Positions 1 to 10,745 of a DNA stretch of 64,000 nucleotides are shown in pieces. The DNA comes from Podocnemis expansa (Eukaryota; Chordata; Testudines; Podocnemididae), in assembly GCA_007922195.1 (NCBI GenBank), contig ML681997.1:6581156-6645155 (forward strand), in the 5' to 3' direction. The position numbers and the translations under genes are program-made. The notes beneath the pieces are model-generated. The model made no database searches. It was not told the DNA's origin and was given only the letters and a program-made list of their open reading frames with translations. Position 1 is the stretch's first letter; the number at the start of each line of letters is the position of its first letter.

Positions 1-1122
1 TCCCAGGGCAAAGCCCCATTTGCCCTGCTGCAGTCACGGCTCTGCCTAGGGCACCAAAAACCCTTGGGCCAGCCCTGAAAAGAAGTGGGGCTGGAGAGGA
101 ACAATGATCTGTATTTCACAGGGGGCATCTTAGTACAGCATCTGTGCTTTTTGATCAAATTATAGAGAGTTCATCAAACAGCTGTTCTTCTCTGGCCTTG
201 CTTCTCCAGTCACAGAGAGATGGTGGTATAAGGCTTCTGCTGAGGGGCACAAGTGGAGGGGCAGACGTCAAGTTTTAGTTGAGAAATCAGTCATCAGAAG
301 AATTGCACTTCGATGTTCCACAGTTCGTCAGAGAACAGCTGCACGCAGACTAACCACAATTGTCGCTGGAGCATTGTTCCCTCCTTGCCCAGCTTCTCAG
401 GTCAGCAAGCAGCTGGGTGGTAGTAAGGGAATATTTGGGGGGGGGGTGTCAGGGTTCTGGGGGTGAGAAGACACAGGACTGGACAGGAGATACACTGATT
501 CTGATAGCATAGACCCGCAACAAATCCAGCCATAGTGAAAAACAAAACTGTAACCCCAATCTCCTGCTTTCTTGGTAGGAACAAGCACATCCTTGAGTTT
601 ACTGCTACAGGGACATCAATACTGTACTGTAGCTGTGGTCAGATGGGGGCATCTGTGATTACAAAGAGCTAAATGACTTCTGTTAGGGTGGCCCTTTGTT
701 GGAAAAGGAGGTTCCTGTGTTGTGGAGCTGTGGTGGGTTTTGGGGTTTGGATGCTGTGCGGCTGTTGAGAAGAACTGAAGTGTGGTTGGTGTCATATAAT
801 GAACTGCGGTTGGTGTAATGAGGAATGTGGGTTTGCTCAACAATTTTTAGGGAAATGCATTCAGCAGCTTTCACTCCAAGGCCTAGACTTCATAGTTGAA
901 GCAGTTTAGCTAAATGGGTGATTTTATGCTGAGTTGGTTAAAACTGGTGGATCCTTATGTGTGGATAGTTGTTTATCAGTTTAGCTTGTATCGGTAAATT
1001 TCCAGGCACCAGCTAAACTGATCTACCTAAACAGTTAGAAGAGAAACCATACAGATGCCACCAGGTTTAACCAAACCAGTTTAAGTTAAGATGGGGCATC
1101 TACTGTGTCTGGAAAAACCTTA
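1..1122. other. intergenic, no gene; possible worn miniature element 890-1110
   Basis: No convincing coding sequence. There is a G-run of about nine at 439-447. The 890-1110 stretch repeats 'tttagct', 'taaactg' and 'aaaccag' words in both orientations and may be a decayed inverted-repeat transposon. Confidence 0.4.
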
Positions 1123-1531
1123 GGGTATGGCTACACCAGAGGCTCTGTTAAGTTGATCTAACAAGGGCAACTTTAAGTAGACTTAAAATTGACCTTGTTA
1201 AGTTGACTTAGAGAGTTAGCATTGAAAACTCCTGTCGACGGCCTGCGTCCACACTGGCAGGTGCGAGGTTGGCCCTTCCTCGTGGCCAGGAACTCCGGGA
1301 GGTGGCGTGGAGGCCAGTTAGGTCAACTTAAGGGCTTTCCCCATCTACATTGGCTTAAGTTGACTTCATAAGGTCAACTTAAGCACTAAGTTGGCCTTAA
1401 GAGATGGTGTTATTAAGTTGACTTAAGGAAGCACTAAAGTTGGCTTAATAAAAGCCCAATGTGGCTGTGGGGATCTGCAGGTCCACTTAACCTTCCTTAA
1501 GTTGCCCTAAAGCTCCAGTATAGACATACAC
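1123..1531 (-). mobile_element. PIF/Harbinger-like miniature element, family with GTTGACTTAA motifs, copy 1
   Basis: The ends are inverted: GGGTATGGCTACACCAG on the left and, read on the other strand, GTGTATGTCTATACTGGAG on the right. The interior is full of gttgactta/taagtcaac words with a short GC-rich core. It is the same family as 9084-9484 but in the opposite orientation. No clear target duplication remains. The Harbinger assignment rests on the end motif and its relatives in this window; no transposase is present. Confidence 0.65.
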
Positions 1532-1936
1532 AAAAAGTAGTAAAGTATTCTTTTTTTTCCATTTCCAAAGTGTGGCACAAATGGGAATGAATGATTCCAT
1601 CAGGCTGGGCAGATGAAAAGTCTCTGTAACAGTCAAGCCTTAGTGTTCAGAAGAGAAATGGAGCATGCTGCTTTGTGACATTGAAATTATATATAAGTCA
1701 TGGTTTTGTGTATGACCTTGATAGAACTGATCTTTTCCTGAGGAGCTTATTCTTCCATTCAAGATGGACAGCACAGTGGAAATAATACAGCTTTTGTGCT
1801 GTAGAATCCAAACAACCAGCTGTATTTAAAAGCTCAAGCACTATAAATGAGACAGTCAAATCTAGTTAATCCGTGCTTGGGTTATCTGCATATGTCGGCA
1901 TCTGAAATATGCACGTGGTTATGGCAGCCTTATACT

Positions 1937-1938
<2 letters not shown>

Positions 1939-1969
<31 letters not shown>
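1939..1969. repeat. (TG)n microsatellite
   Basis: About 15 uninterrupted TG units. The sequence prefers alternating purine-pyrimidine structure and is likely polymorphic. Confidence 0.95.
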
Positions 1970-1973
<4 letters not shown>

Positions 1974-3597
1974 GTCTCCTGCATACTGGTTTAATTTTAG
2001 GTGCTTTGGATACAGGGAAAATTGGAGTTTGCAAAGTGATTTGGATGAAATTTGACTACAAATATTTTCCAGCCTCCTTCAAATGTCTTATCACTGATGG
2101 AATTCCTACTAAAGGATTTACATTTTAAAACCAAAGTATAGTTTGGATTCTAAAGATGTTGAATAAAAGATTTGAAACTCCAAGCACGTTTTAAAGAAAA
2201 AAGTCACTGAAACTGTTCAAGAGAAACTAATGATGTCATTCACTGTACTTCACAGCTCAGCTAAAATCTAGTCTCTTTCTTCTACTTCATTCATCGCCAG
2301 CGAGGGGCTGGAACATTAAATGGAAATATCACTTCTGAAGAATCCTCATGGGAGATTTTTTTTAAATTAACTCGATGGATGCAGCCAGCATTTGAAAAAG
2401 AAGCCGCATTCTCCTGTTTATAATCTCTAGTCTAGAAGACTGGGTTAGGTGAATGAGACACTTATCTTGATTACTCCCATGTTGCAGTGCTTAAATCAGG
2501 TACTCCAGCTTTACCCTGATGCAGTGAGATCAGAATCAGAACTGGTACTTTTAATTTCTGTTTGTTATTTATGTGACAAAACTCCTCCTCTACTTTGGTG
2601 GGTTGTGTGCTTCCCTCTAGCAGTGGGCCAGAAGACTGCTTCATGCCTGAGTACTCTTGTAGACCCTTGCCTCTTTGGTGGGGCTCATGTCCTTCCAGTG
2701 GATGGTTGGGGGGTGGGAACCTGGTCCCACCCTCAACTCCAAGCCCCAACCCAGGGACCCTAGAAGATGCAGGCTCGTTCTGCTGCCTCAGGGAACAGGC
2801 AAGATTTGCTGGGTTACTTACTTCCCCATACTCCCTAGATGTTTGGCCTCTGCTCATCCGAGGGATCTTCCTGGCCTCCTCGCCAGGAGAAGCCCTTGGC
2901 CTCTGACATTCCCACTGTGTGTGGTAGTGCCCAGTTAAACCTCTTTTTGGTGGGGTCTGTGTCTCTTAGGACTCCAGACCTGGAAAAGGTCCTTTGACAA
3001 GTTTTTTTTTCCTTCCTCCCCCATTCACTTCCTGACCCCCATCTTTGTACCTGCAGGTTTCTTCCTAACCAGTATTGCTGAGCCTGGGGCTAATATATTG
3101 GCTTTCTAGCACTTTCCAGAAACCCTCCAGTCTGACCCTGTTATCTGGTAAAAAGGAAATCTGACTTGAAAGAAGCTATTTATAATTGGAGACCCTGAAA
3201 AATCTGAACAAATGAGCTGCTGCTTTTAATTCCATGTCTGAAAGGGAGCCTCTCAGTGTCTTCTTATCACTTCTGGCTCCCATTAGAGTAGCAGTGTTGG
3301 GCTGTGAGGCCGCATCCTTGCAACTAAAGTGCATTATGATAATTGCCTAATGTAGGAATAGTTTGGTATGCTGGAGTTCTCTGGTTGGTCTCATAACATA
3401 AACTCACCCAGTATGTGAGCGGAGTTGCAGTAAAAATTTTCTGACGATTAATAAGCTGAATTTTCAATTTATTTATATTAAGCACCTCGGGGCACTGATC
3501 AAGAGCAGGCATTGTTCATGCACCTATGAAGATATCTCTTCCATCAAGAATTTACAGCCTACAGACAAGACAGCCAAAAAATAGGAAAGGAACAAAG
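1970..3597. other. intergenic, nothing recognised
   Basis: Short open frames on both strands (about 2449-2940) have low-complexity Pro/Ser/Leu composition and no family resemblance. No repeat is identified. Confidence 0.5.
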
Positions 3598-3712
3598 GGG
3601 ACAAGACTTACCCAAGGTCAGCCAGTTGCCTGAGCTTGGAGTAGAGCCTACATTTTTGGAGTGGCAGGCGACTGCTGCTCTATTCCCCAGATCACACTAT
3701 TTCTGAACTAAA
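3598..3712 (-). repeat. MIR-like SINE relic
   Basis: Reads like the complement of the MIR core: acttacccaaggtcagccag, then gagtagagcctac, then ctgctctattccccagatcacact. Heavily diverged. Confidence 0.65.
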
Positions 3713-4384
3713 ATAACGTGCAGACCAGCCCAGAGATTGGATTTTTCAAGACCTAACAAAAGCACACTGGGGAGTGGGACAGCATGGTGGTCCTTTACCA
3801 CGTATCTAGGATGGCTTTATCCATTGGCAGAGTTTGGTGCAGTATACTCTTTGAGTGCTATATAAAAAACAACAACAACAACCAGATGAGTAATGGCCCA
3901 CTGAGACTGCATATTTTTGGTGGAGCTAGATCCCTTGTTAAGTCAGCCCCAATAGATCTTCACTCCAGGCTTTTGTGGCTGCCATATAGGAGGGCTGGCT
4001 TTTCTTTTTTCTAGCCTTTATTTATTTTTCAAACCAGGTGTTTTTTCATTGTTCTCTCCTGGCCTGTAACAAAAAGCAAAGATGCAGAAGGACCTCATGG
4101 AGATCTGTATGGAAACTCCTTGTTTTGCCTGCTGGCACGTGGATTCCACTTTTGCATACCCCATGTGCACAGACCATGAGCCCCAGAAGTGGGCTCCACA
4201 TAGACAGAAAAGTCTTGAGGACCCACAGTCACAGTCAGGTGAGGGCCCATTCTTTGCTTTTTTGAAGGTGCCAACCCTGCAAAGTGCAGATCTCACCCTT
4301 GCAAGGACCTGCACAGGTGCCCCAAGTGCCCACAGCAGCTAAGGGGAGCCACTGAGTTGTCTGAATTTGCCTCAGAACTTGTTG

Positions 4385-4860
4385 GTTTTTTAAAAATTGC
4401 TTTTAATGTGTCATTACTTATTTACAAGCCTTAATACTTAGGGCAACAAGTACCAAAGGCTAAAAGGACATTAAAATTCCATTTGCTGCTCACTAAGCCG
4501 GACTAATAAAATAATGTCCAACAAACACGTCAATTAGCTGCCCATTCGCTTCTGCTTTTGCTAGGCTAATGATGGCTGGAGTGAAGAATTTGAAGCCGGA
4601 GCCATTCCTCCAGTCTGCTCCATGGGTGCCAGGCATAAAAGGTTAGTCATGTGTACCAAATGCAGTATGAGCATCTCCATTATTCATGCATGTCAAACAG
4701 ACAAGGCGCGTTTCAATGCCCGCAGTCATTTTATGGTAATTTGTATTATATAAACAGATATAATCTGGTCATTAATACACATAATTCTAAGTGAGCTGAC
4801 AGTAATGAATCTGGAGTGTATTATTCTACTGACTTGCTTCCTTGCTAAATAAGGGGCAGT
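4385..4860. other. AT-rich, repeat-free stretch; candidate conserved noncoding element
   Basis: No repeat family is recognised over nearly 500 bp. The stretch is dense in TAAT/ATTA cores and TTTAATG-type words, with little CpG. It resembles developmental enhancer sequence in texture only. Conservation cannot be assessed here. Confidence 0.25.
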
Positions 4861-5213
4861 GTTAATAAGTCCCAATGTACCAGAGCCAGGGGCACCCAGG
4901 AGAATTGTAGGGTTCATGGTGGAATTAAGGTACTTAGCTTTGTTCTTTGCCTTTTGCCCTAAAGTTTGGGACATGATGAAAAGCCACCCACTTTGGACTC
5001 TCATTCCTTCAGGCCAGTTTTTTTCTCCTTTATATGAACTCTGGCTAAAAAAAGCTTGTAATGATGCATCAATCACTGGTTAGGACAGAAAGCTCCAGCT
5101 TTCTCTCCAGGACTGATTGCCTGTTCTGTTGAGCTGGACTGGACTCATAAACATTTCCTTTCCTCTCTTCTCTCCCGCTTGTGAGAATGGTTTCTTTAAT
5201 AAAATAGAGCTTC

Positions 5214-5401
5214 TCTTAGGACAGGGGTCTCAAACTCAAATCACCATGGGGGCTGCATGAGAACTAGTATAGTAGCTCAAGGCCATACCACTGAAACTGT
5301 TTCATACAAAAATATTGATAGTGTCATTGCAGGCCTCAGGAAATAACTTTAGGGGCTGCAATTGGCCCATGGGTCTTGCGTTTGAGACCTCTGTCTTAGG
5401 A
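5214..5401. mobile_element. hAT-type nonautonomous element (172 bp) with perfect 8-bp target duplication
   Basis: The element proper is 5222-5393. Terminal inverted repeats are CAGGGGTCTCAAACTC and, read from the right, CAGAGGTCTCAAACGC. The perfect 8-bp target duplication TCTTAGGA is at 5214-5221 and 5394-5401. An 8-bp duplication with CAG-starting ends is diagnostic of hAT. It has no coding capacity. A second copy is at 9701. Confidence 0.9.
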
Positions 5402-5766
5402 TATGACAGCCCTTCCTCTTCACTCCCTGAAAGTATGTGAGTTTTGTGCTGGTGGTAGCCGACATTCAACTATTTTGGAGTGTAAAAACTGCATAAAACC
5501 AGCAGATCTGTGGCACTGTTCAGCGCCCTACAAGATTTTCAAGTCAGGCAGAATCCAGGATCCTGAGTGCTTGATGCCATCAAAATAGTAATTATGTAAT
5601 CAACAGAGGTACAGGTGGACTTTATTATTTATTTACACGCTGCACCCCCCACGCACTCCTGTAATGTGATCTGTGTGTCTTCCCTCTTCACCCTTACACT
5701 TTAACTCTGTAAGGTCTAATGCAAAGTGTGTCATGTATGGTGTTTTTGGACTGCTCATGGCATGTG

Positions 5767-5889
5767 CTGATGAAATGGGATTTTCTCCCATGAAAGCTTG
5801 TGCGATAAATAGATTTGTTAGTCTTTAAGTGACACAGGACTCCTTGTTTGTTTTGCTGAACTAGACTAACATAGCTGCCTCTTTGGAAC
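5767..5889. mobile_element. foldback element, right arm only
   Basis: Matches the right arm of the palindromic family: gatgaaatgggattttctcc, tgaaagcttgtgcg, ggactccttgtttg, gaactagactaacatagctg, ending ctttggaac. The left arm is absent. Confidence 0.8.
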
Positions 5890-6059
5890 TGCTACATTAC
5901 TGTTATGGTGGCATGTGTCCTGCAACATCATGTATGTGGGCAGATAAGAAATTCTGTTATGCCAGGACCTCAGTTTACCATGTCAATGTAAAAAAACAAA
6001 ACAAAAAAAACTTCATTTCTTCATATCAGTAAAAACTAAAATGTAAGGTTGGCAATGCT

Positions 6060-6960
6060 GGGTCACCATTTCCAAATGTGGATGTGTTGGGCTGACCAAA
6101 GAACGGGGATACTTTGAGGGAAAGATGGACAGATGGGGGCGGGTGATGATTTAGGGGTAGCTTTCCCAGAGGATGGGTAGCTGAAGGAAGGGAGCAGGGT
6201 AAAAGGCAGGTGGGGAGGAATGGGAGGGTTTAATTTGGGGTCTCTGGGGAAGATGGGGAGAAGGCATTCACAGAGAAACTTGATGTGAGGGAAGTGTTGC
6301 TTATTAGAATAAACAGAGCTTTGAGAGGAAACCTGGGAGATGGGGTACATGTAGGGCTAAAATATATGCCTCCCTATGTCATACATAGGGGGTCAGTGAG
6401 GGATGGAGTAAATGAGGAGTGGGGGGCTGTGGGAACTGGGAGTAAGGGGTTTCATCTACGGTGAGAGGGATGTAGAAGTAGCTGGGGGAATAGGGGGATG
6501 GGAGGTAGAGGCTGGACCTGATTCAAATAGCTTGTGCTATGGGGGGATCTTTCTAGGGTAAGCATGGGGGTTGATGAGGTGGTCCACACGAGCAGGAGTG
6601 TATGTAGAAAGTCTGGATGACTGGGATTTATCAGGAGGTATAAGGGGAGGATGTATGGGGTGTAGGCTGGGGGGGGGGCATATATCACAGGGTCTCTGCT
6701 GTGTATCTTAGTAACTTGGAAATGAAATGGGGACAGGAGTGTTTGGAGGTTGCTGTGGCATCCATTCCCAGGGGGATTTAGTGAGGGGTGCTGGATGCCC
6801 AGTCTAGGGGGTGTTAGGAGGTACACTGGAATCAGGAGCCTGGCATGGGCCTCAGGTGGCATGTGGCAGTCCTCGCTGCCTTGTCTTTGCGTGGCAGAGA
6901 AGCTGGGAGGGGCAGCCTTGGACTTGTGCAAAAGCTAGGGGTGTCCTGAAGCCTGCCAAG
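6060..6960. other. strand-asymmetric purine-rich tract (GGGGATGGGAGG style)
   Basis: About 900 bp in which the + strand is strongly G/A-rich with many gggg-runs. The minus-strand open frame at 6452-6931 is a Pro/Ser/Leu/His low-complexity product of this bias, not a recognisable gene. The tract stops near a foldback arm at 7011. It may be the body of an old repeat or a degenerate minisatellite. Confidence 0.45.
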
Positions 6961-7010
6961 CTGGAGGACATAGTGGTGGGGGGGATTCAGATTCAGAATT
7001 CAGAGTCTTT

Positions 7011-7105
7011 GAAGCATCTGATGAAGTGGGATTTTCTCCCACAAAAGCTCTTGCGAAAAATAAATCTGTTAGTCTTAAAGTGCCACACAACTTCTTGTTA
7101 TTTTA
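7011..7105. mobile_element. foldback element, right arm fragment
   Basis: gaagcatctgatgaagtggg, tctcccacaaaagctcttgc, gtcttaaagtgccacacaac, then cttgttattttat where the family has cttgttgtttttt. The outer terminus is missing. Confidence 0.8.
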
Positions 7106-7384
7106 TATGGACTTCAGCCTGCATCCACAGTTCCCTAGACTTGATTCCCCCAATGGCAGCAGTGAATTGGGAAGTCTAGGGTAGAACTGGGGATGATATT
7201 TTAGCCATCAGTTATGTAATCCTGTGTGGTATGGGTCTTCATAATTTCTTGTTAGCGATTCTGTTCTCTCTACACTAAAGCTCCCACTGTTGCTGCTACC
7301 AAAGGAGGTAAACTGGTGACAGCAACAGTGGGAAACTGAGGAAAAAGCCTAGTGTACACAGTTGCTTAGTGATACAAGTTATCT

Positions 7385-8035
7385 CTAGTTTAATAAATGC
7401 TATTTCATATCCTCCTTAGTTACTGTTGGAAGCAAAGTATTTTGTCATCTTCATTTGAGATGACTACATCACATCTAGCTTTTTCTCAAATATAGAACAA
7501 AACTCTTTATTGCACATTTGCCTTTTCTGCATTATTATTGACAACTCAGCTATTTCCATCGAGTTACACCATTGTCGAGATTCCTTTTGTTCCTAATATA
7601 TTTTAAAATCATCTTATTATTGTTCTTAACTCTGCTGACCTGAGAGCTTTCCCTGTGTCCTTTTGCTTCCCTTATCAATTTTCTGCAATCCAACTTCCTC
7701 TTTTGTCCACTTGCTACATTTATTTACAGCAGCTTTCACTTCCCTTTTAAGCCTTGTTAGGGTATAGTGTGGTTTTTTTTAAAATGTTATGATCACGAGT
7801 ACCTAATCTACAACTAATTTTAATTCTGCAATCAGTTCTTTTTCATCTGTCATGATGGGGTCTATTATACATTTCCCCAGTTGGATGTGACACATTTTTA
7901 ATTAGAAAATTGTCATCTATAATATTTAGAAACACTGAGGACATTTTTGTACTTGGCAGCTGGAGCCCTCCAGCATGTGTTACTCATATTGATGTCCCCA
8001 ATGATCACAATGCTTTTTTTCCCCTCTGCACATTA
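7385..8035 (-). pseudogene. CR1 LINE fragment: end of endonuclease and linker to reverse transcriptase
   Basis: Reading the minus strand and allowing frameshifts: IVIIGDINMSNTCW corresponds to the CR1 endonuclease GDFN motif, a LGTRDHN stretch to the SDH motif, and then come a basic linker and a LPTVTKEDM segment, all in CR1 order. Many stops and small indels make it clearly old. It is unrelated in age to the young CR1 at 57.3-58.6 kb. Confidence 0.72.
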
Positions 8036-8269
8036 TAGTTTGGTGTTCTGGCCATGCAAGTGATCCTTCTGAACTTCATATCAAAGTTAAGCATGTTAGG
8101 TGTTTTGATGAATTGGGGCCTCTAAAAACAAGGACAGGCCATAAGTGTGTTAGCTCATTTCCCTTTAGACTTTATTGCACCAAACTGACGATTAAATCAC
8201 AAGTTGGTCCCCCCACCCCATTTTTAAACTGAATGAGTAGAAATGAGCCACCCTTGCAGCTGTGCTTTG

Positions 8270-8780
8270 AAACAAGTCCAATTAATTTCCATGTTTTTAG
8301 TGTTAATATATGCATTAACGATGATGGTTTGCTATATATTGGCTTATTTGCTCATGGTAAAAAGCTTGTCTCAGAGTTTTCCTTTTAATTAAAACAGAGA
8401 TTTTGTTGCTTTTCAGATACGTTCCTTCAGGAAACCACCCACTGAGCTGCAGCATCTCAGTCCCAGCGGGTGGTGTTAGCGTTTAAAAAAAAAGATTGCC
8501 TACAATAATTAGTGTCATAACAAATTCATATTTATGCTGCTAATTTAAGGGCCAAGAAAAACTCCAGTTTGTTCTCAGAAGAGGCAGATAAACAAACAGG
8601 GCAGTAACCAAACACACAGATGCACTTCTCTCAAATCTGCATAGTAATTACTATTTGCAGTCAACTCCCTTGTTGATTACGCCTACACAAAGGATGCGGC
8701 AAATAGTCTACAGAGGGTTCGTGGCCAGATTCATTGGCAGAATCAAGTCATTCTGCAAAGTACAATTCTCAGACTGGTTG
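8270..8780. other. AT-rich, repeat-free stretch; candidate conserved noncoding element
   Basis: Unique-looking sequence with several TTAATTAA, TAATTA and AATTAG homeodomain-type cores plus a GC-richer patch near 8430-8480. No coding frame. Function is not inferable without alignment. Confidence 0.25.
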
Positions 8781-8986
8781 CTTAAAACTAGATAAAAAGA
8801 AAGAAAAGAAAACAACTGTGGGTTGTAATTTTGTACCGGTGTCTTTTAGAAAGTGTTATTGAAGTCACTATAGAATATACAGTTTTTAGAACTATAATGT
8901 AAGTGCTAGAAAATTATTGCAACTATGCTGGGCAGACCCAACTGAGACTGGGATCTTGTGCTGCACATACATATGGTAGGAGAGAA

Positions 8987-9505
8987 GTTCCAAAGGGGTA
9001 GTCAGGTTAGTCTAGTCCAGCAAAACGAACAAGGATTCTGGGGGCACTTTTTGTTAGCCTTTAAAAGTGTCACCAGACTCTTTGGGTGCAACTACACTGG
9101 AGCTTTAGGTTGACTTAAGGAAGCCTAAGTCAACATACAGATGCCTGCAGCCACACTGGGCTTGTATTAAGTTGATTTCAGCACTTCCTTAAGTTGACTT
9201 AATAACACCATCTGTTAAGGTCGACTTAACACTTAGGTCAACCTTATTATGTTGAGTTAAGCCAGCATAGATAGGGAATAGCCCTTAAATCGACTTAATT
9301 GCCTTCCAGGACCCCTCCCAAAGTTCCCGGCCACCAGGAAGGGTCGACCTAACACCTGCCGGTGTGGACACAAGGGAGTCGACAGAAGTTTTCAGTGTGG
9401 ATGCTCTAAGTTGAATTAACAAGGTTGACTTTAAGTCAACCTTGTTAAGTCGACTTAACAGAGCCTCCAGTGTAGACATACTCCTTGTTTGCTATAGTAG
9501 GACGG
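8987..9505. mobile_element. foldback element split by a Harbinger-like insertion
   Basis: The left arm starts gttccaaaggggtagtcagg and runs through gtctagtccagcaaaacg. The opposing arm (agtgtcaccagactc, then cttgtttgct) is interrupted at about 9083 and resumes at about 9484. Rejoining the flanks mentally restores the usual accagactccttgtttgct wording, so the insertion is younger than the foldback element. Confidence 0.75.
9084..9484 (+). mobile_element. PIF/Harbinger-like miniature element, GTTGACTTAA family, copy 2
   Basis: Ends GGGTGCAACTACACTGGAGC and (right, complement) GGAGTATGTCTACACTGGAG. The interior is rich in gtcgactta and taagttgac palindromes around a gccaccaggaagggtcgac core. 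Opposite orientation to 1123-1531. It lies inside a foldback element. Confidence 0.75.
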
Positions 9506-9599
9506 AGCCCTTATTCTGAAGAGTTTACAACCTATGGATTCAACAGAAGGATTATAACTGCTCGTTTCTAGCTGGGGGGAAACTGAGCAACATGGTGAT

Positions 9600-9685
9600 T
9601 AAGGCCCATGTCCTCAAAGACATTGAGGTGCCTAACTCCCATTGAAATCAGTGAGTGAGGTACCTACATTCCTTAGTTTCTGGGC
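9600..9685. repeat. old short palindromic repeat (CCTAACTCCCATTGAAATCA type)
   Basis: Contains tcctcaaagacattgaggtg and cctaactcccattgaaatca. The same words recur at 20283-20352, and related ones near 36060, 47890, 50680 and 52830. It looks like an ancient short interspersed family; class unknown. Confidence 0.5.
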
Positions 9686-9700
9686 CTACATACTTTAAGT

Positions 9701-9892
9701 CAGAGGTCTCAAACTCAAATCACTATGAGGGTTGCATGAGGACCAGTGCAGGGCTGCATGAGGAGTAGTATGTTAGCCCAAGGGTCATAACACTGAACCC
9801 TTTTCATGCAGTGACATTGCAAATATCAGTAATGATAGTGTCTTTGTGGGCCACAGGAAATAGCTTTAGGAGCTGCATGTTTGAGACCCTTG
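9701..9892. mobile_element. hAT-type nonautonomous element, second copy of the GTCTCAAACTC family
   Basis: Left end CAGAGGTCTCAAACTC; right end, complemented, CAAGGGTCTCAAACATG. The interior aligns with 5222-5393 in the same orientation, with an extra ~20-bp internal repeat (gcatgagga). The flanking 8-mers ctttaagt and ccataggt match at 5 of 8 positions, a decayed target duplication. Confidence 0.8.
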
Positions 9893-10514
9893 CCATAGGT
9901 CACATGTCGTGGCTGTGGAAATGCCGGGAACTGACCGTTGGGCTCCTGAGTCCCAGTCTAGCCCTTAACTGTAAGACACCTTTTCCTCATTTTGTAGCCA
10001 TTGGTAGCAGGTGTGAAGTTTTATGAGACACAGCAATCAAGACAGTCTTCACCCCCTGTGATCTAGAAGTCAAAAGGCTCAGTTCAAGGCCACTACATTT
10101 ATAGATTTGTCCAAAGCAATATGCACCTGCCCCGTCAGGATCTGTTGTGACACTGCATTGACATGGTGCAGTTCAATGCAATGGTGTTTCAGGGCTGGGA
10201 TCTATCACGACATCTGTGTCAAATCATCTTTGAGGCATGTAGTGTTCACAAAGTCAGAAAACCATTTTGGGACTTGAGACTGGCCCGCAGGCGCTAGGAT
10301 TGAAAACTCTGAGACAGGGGCAGGTCCTGCTTCCACGGGCTGTAACTGAACAAAGCTGAGTGTGGTGGCTAGGTGGGTTCTGTGGCTGCTCTGGGACACC
10401 TGCAGTGGTGTTTGTTAGCTCTACAGAAAAACGTTCAATGATTTTCCAGTTTAGTCTTAGCTTTCCTTGACTAGGAAGAATCTGTGAGAAGCTGTTGAAA
10501 CAAGTGGTATGATG

Positions 10515-10620
10515 AAACATAGTCTTATGGTTCAGGCACTAGACAGGCCCAGCAGATCTGGGTTTAATCGCTAGTTCTATGGTTTTCCTGTGTCTCCTCG
10601 GGAAACTGCTTGGATTCATG
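10515..10620 (+). repeat. MIR-like SINE relic
   Basis: Follows the MIR order: a ggttcaggcactagac start, then a gatctgggtttaatcg core, then a tcctgtgtctcctcgggaaa segment. Confidence 0.55.
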
Positions 10621-10745
10621 GACTCAGATCAAGGGACTATTTAATAGCTCTATAGACGTCTGGCTTGGATTGCAGTCTGAGCTCTGGGACTTACTCACCC
10701 TGCACAGTCCCATTGTATTGCCCAGGTTCCAGTCTAAGCTCAAAT

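Noticed and set aside
2449..2940. Cluster of 87- to 128-codon frames on both strands
   Set aside because: Overlapping on opposite strands, no motifs, no splice-site support.
6452..6931. 159-codon minus-strand open frame
   Set aside because: A product of the purine-rich strand bias (Pro/Ser/Leu/His-rich); no family resemblance and no splice or promoter context.
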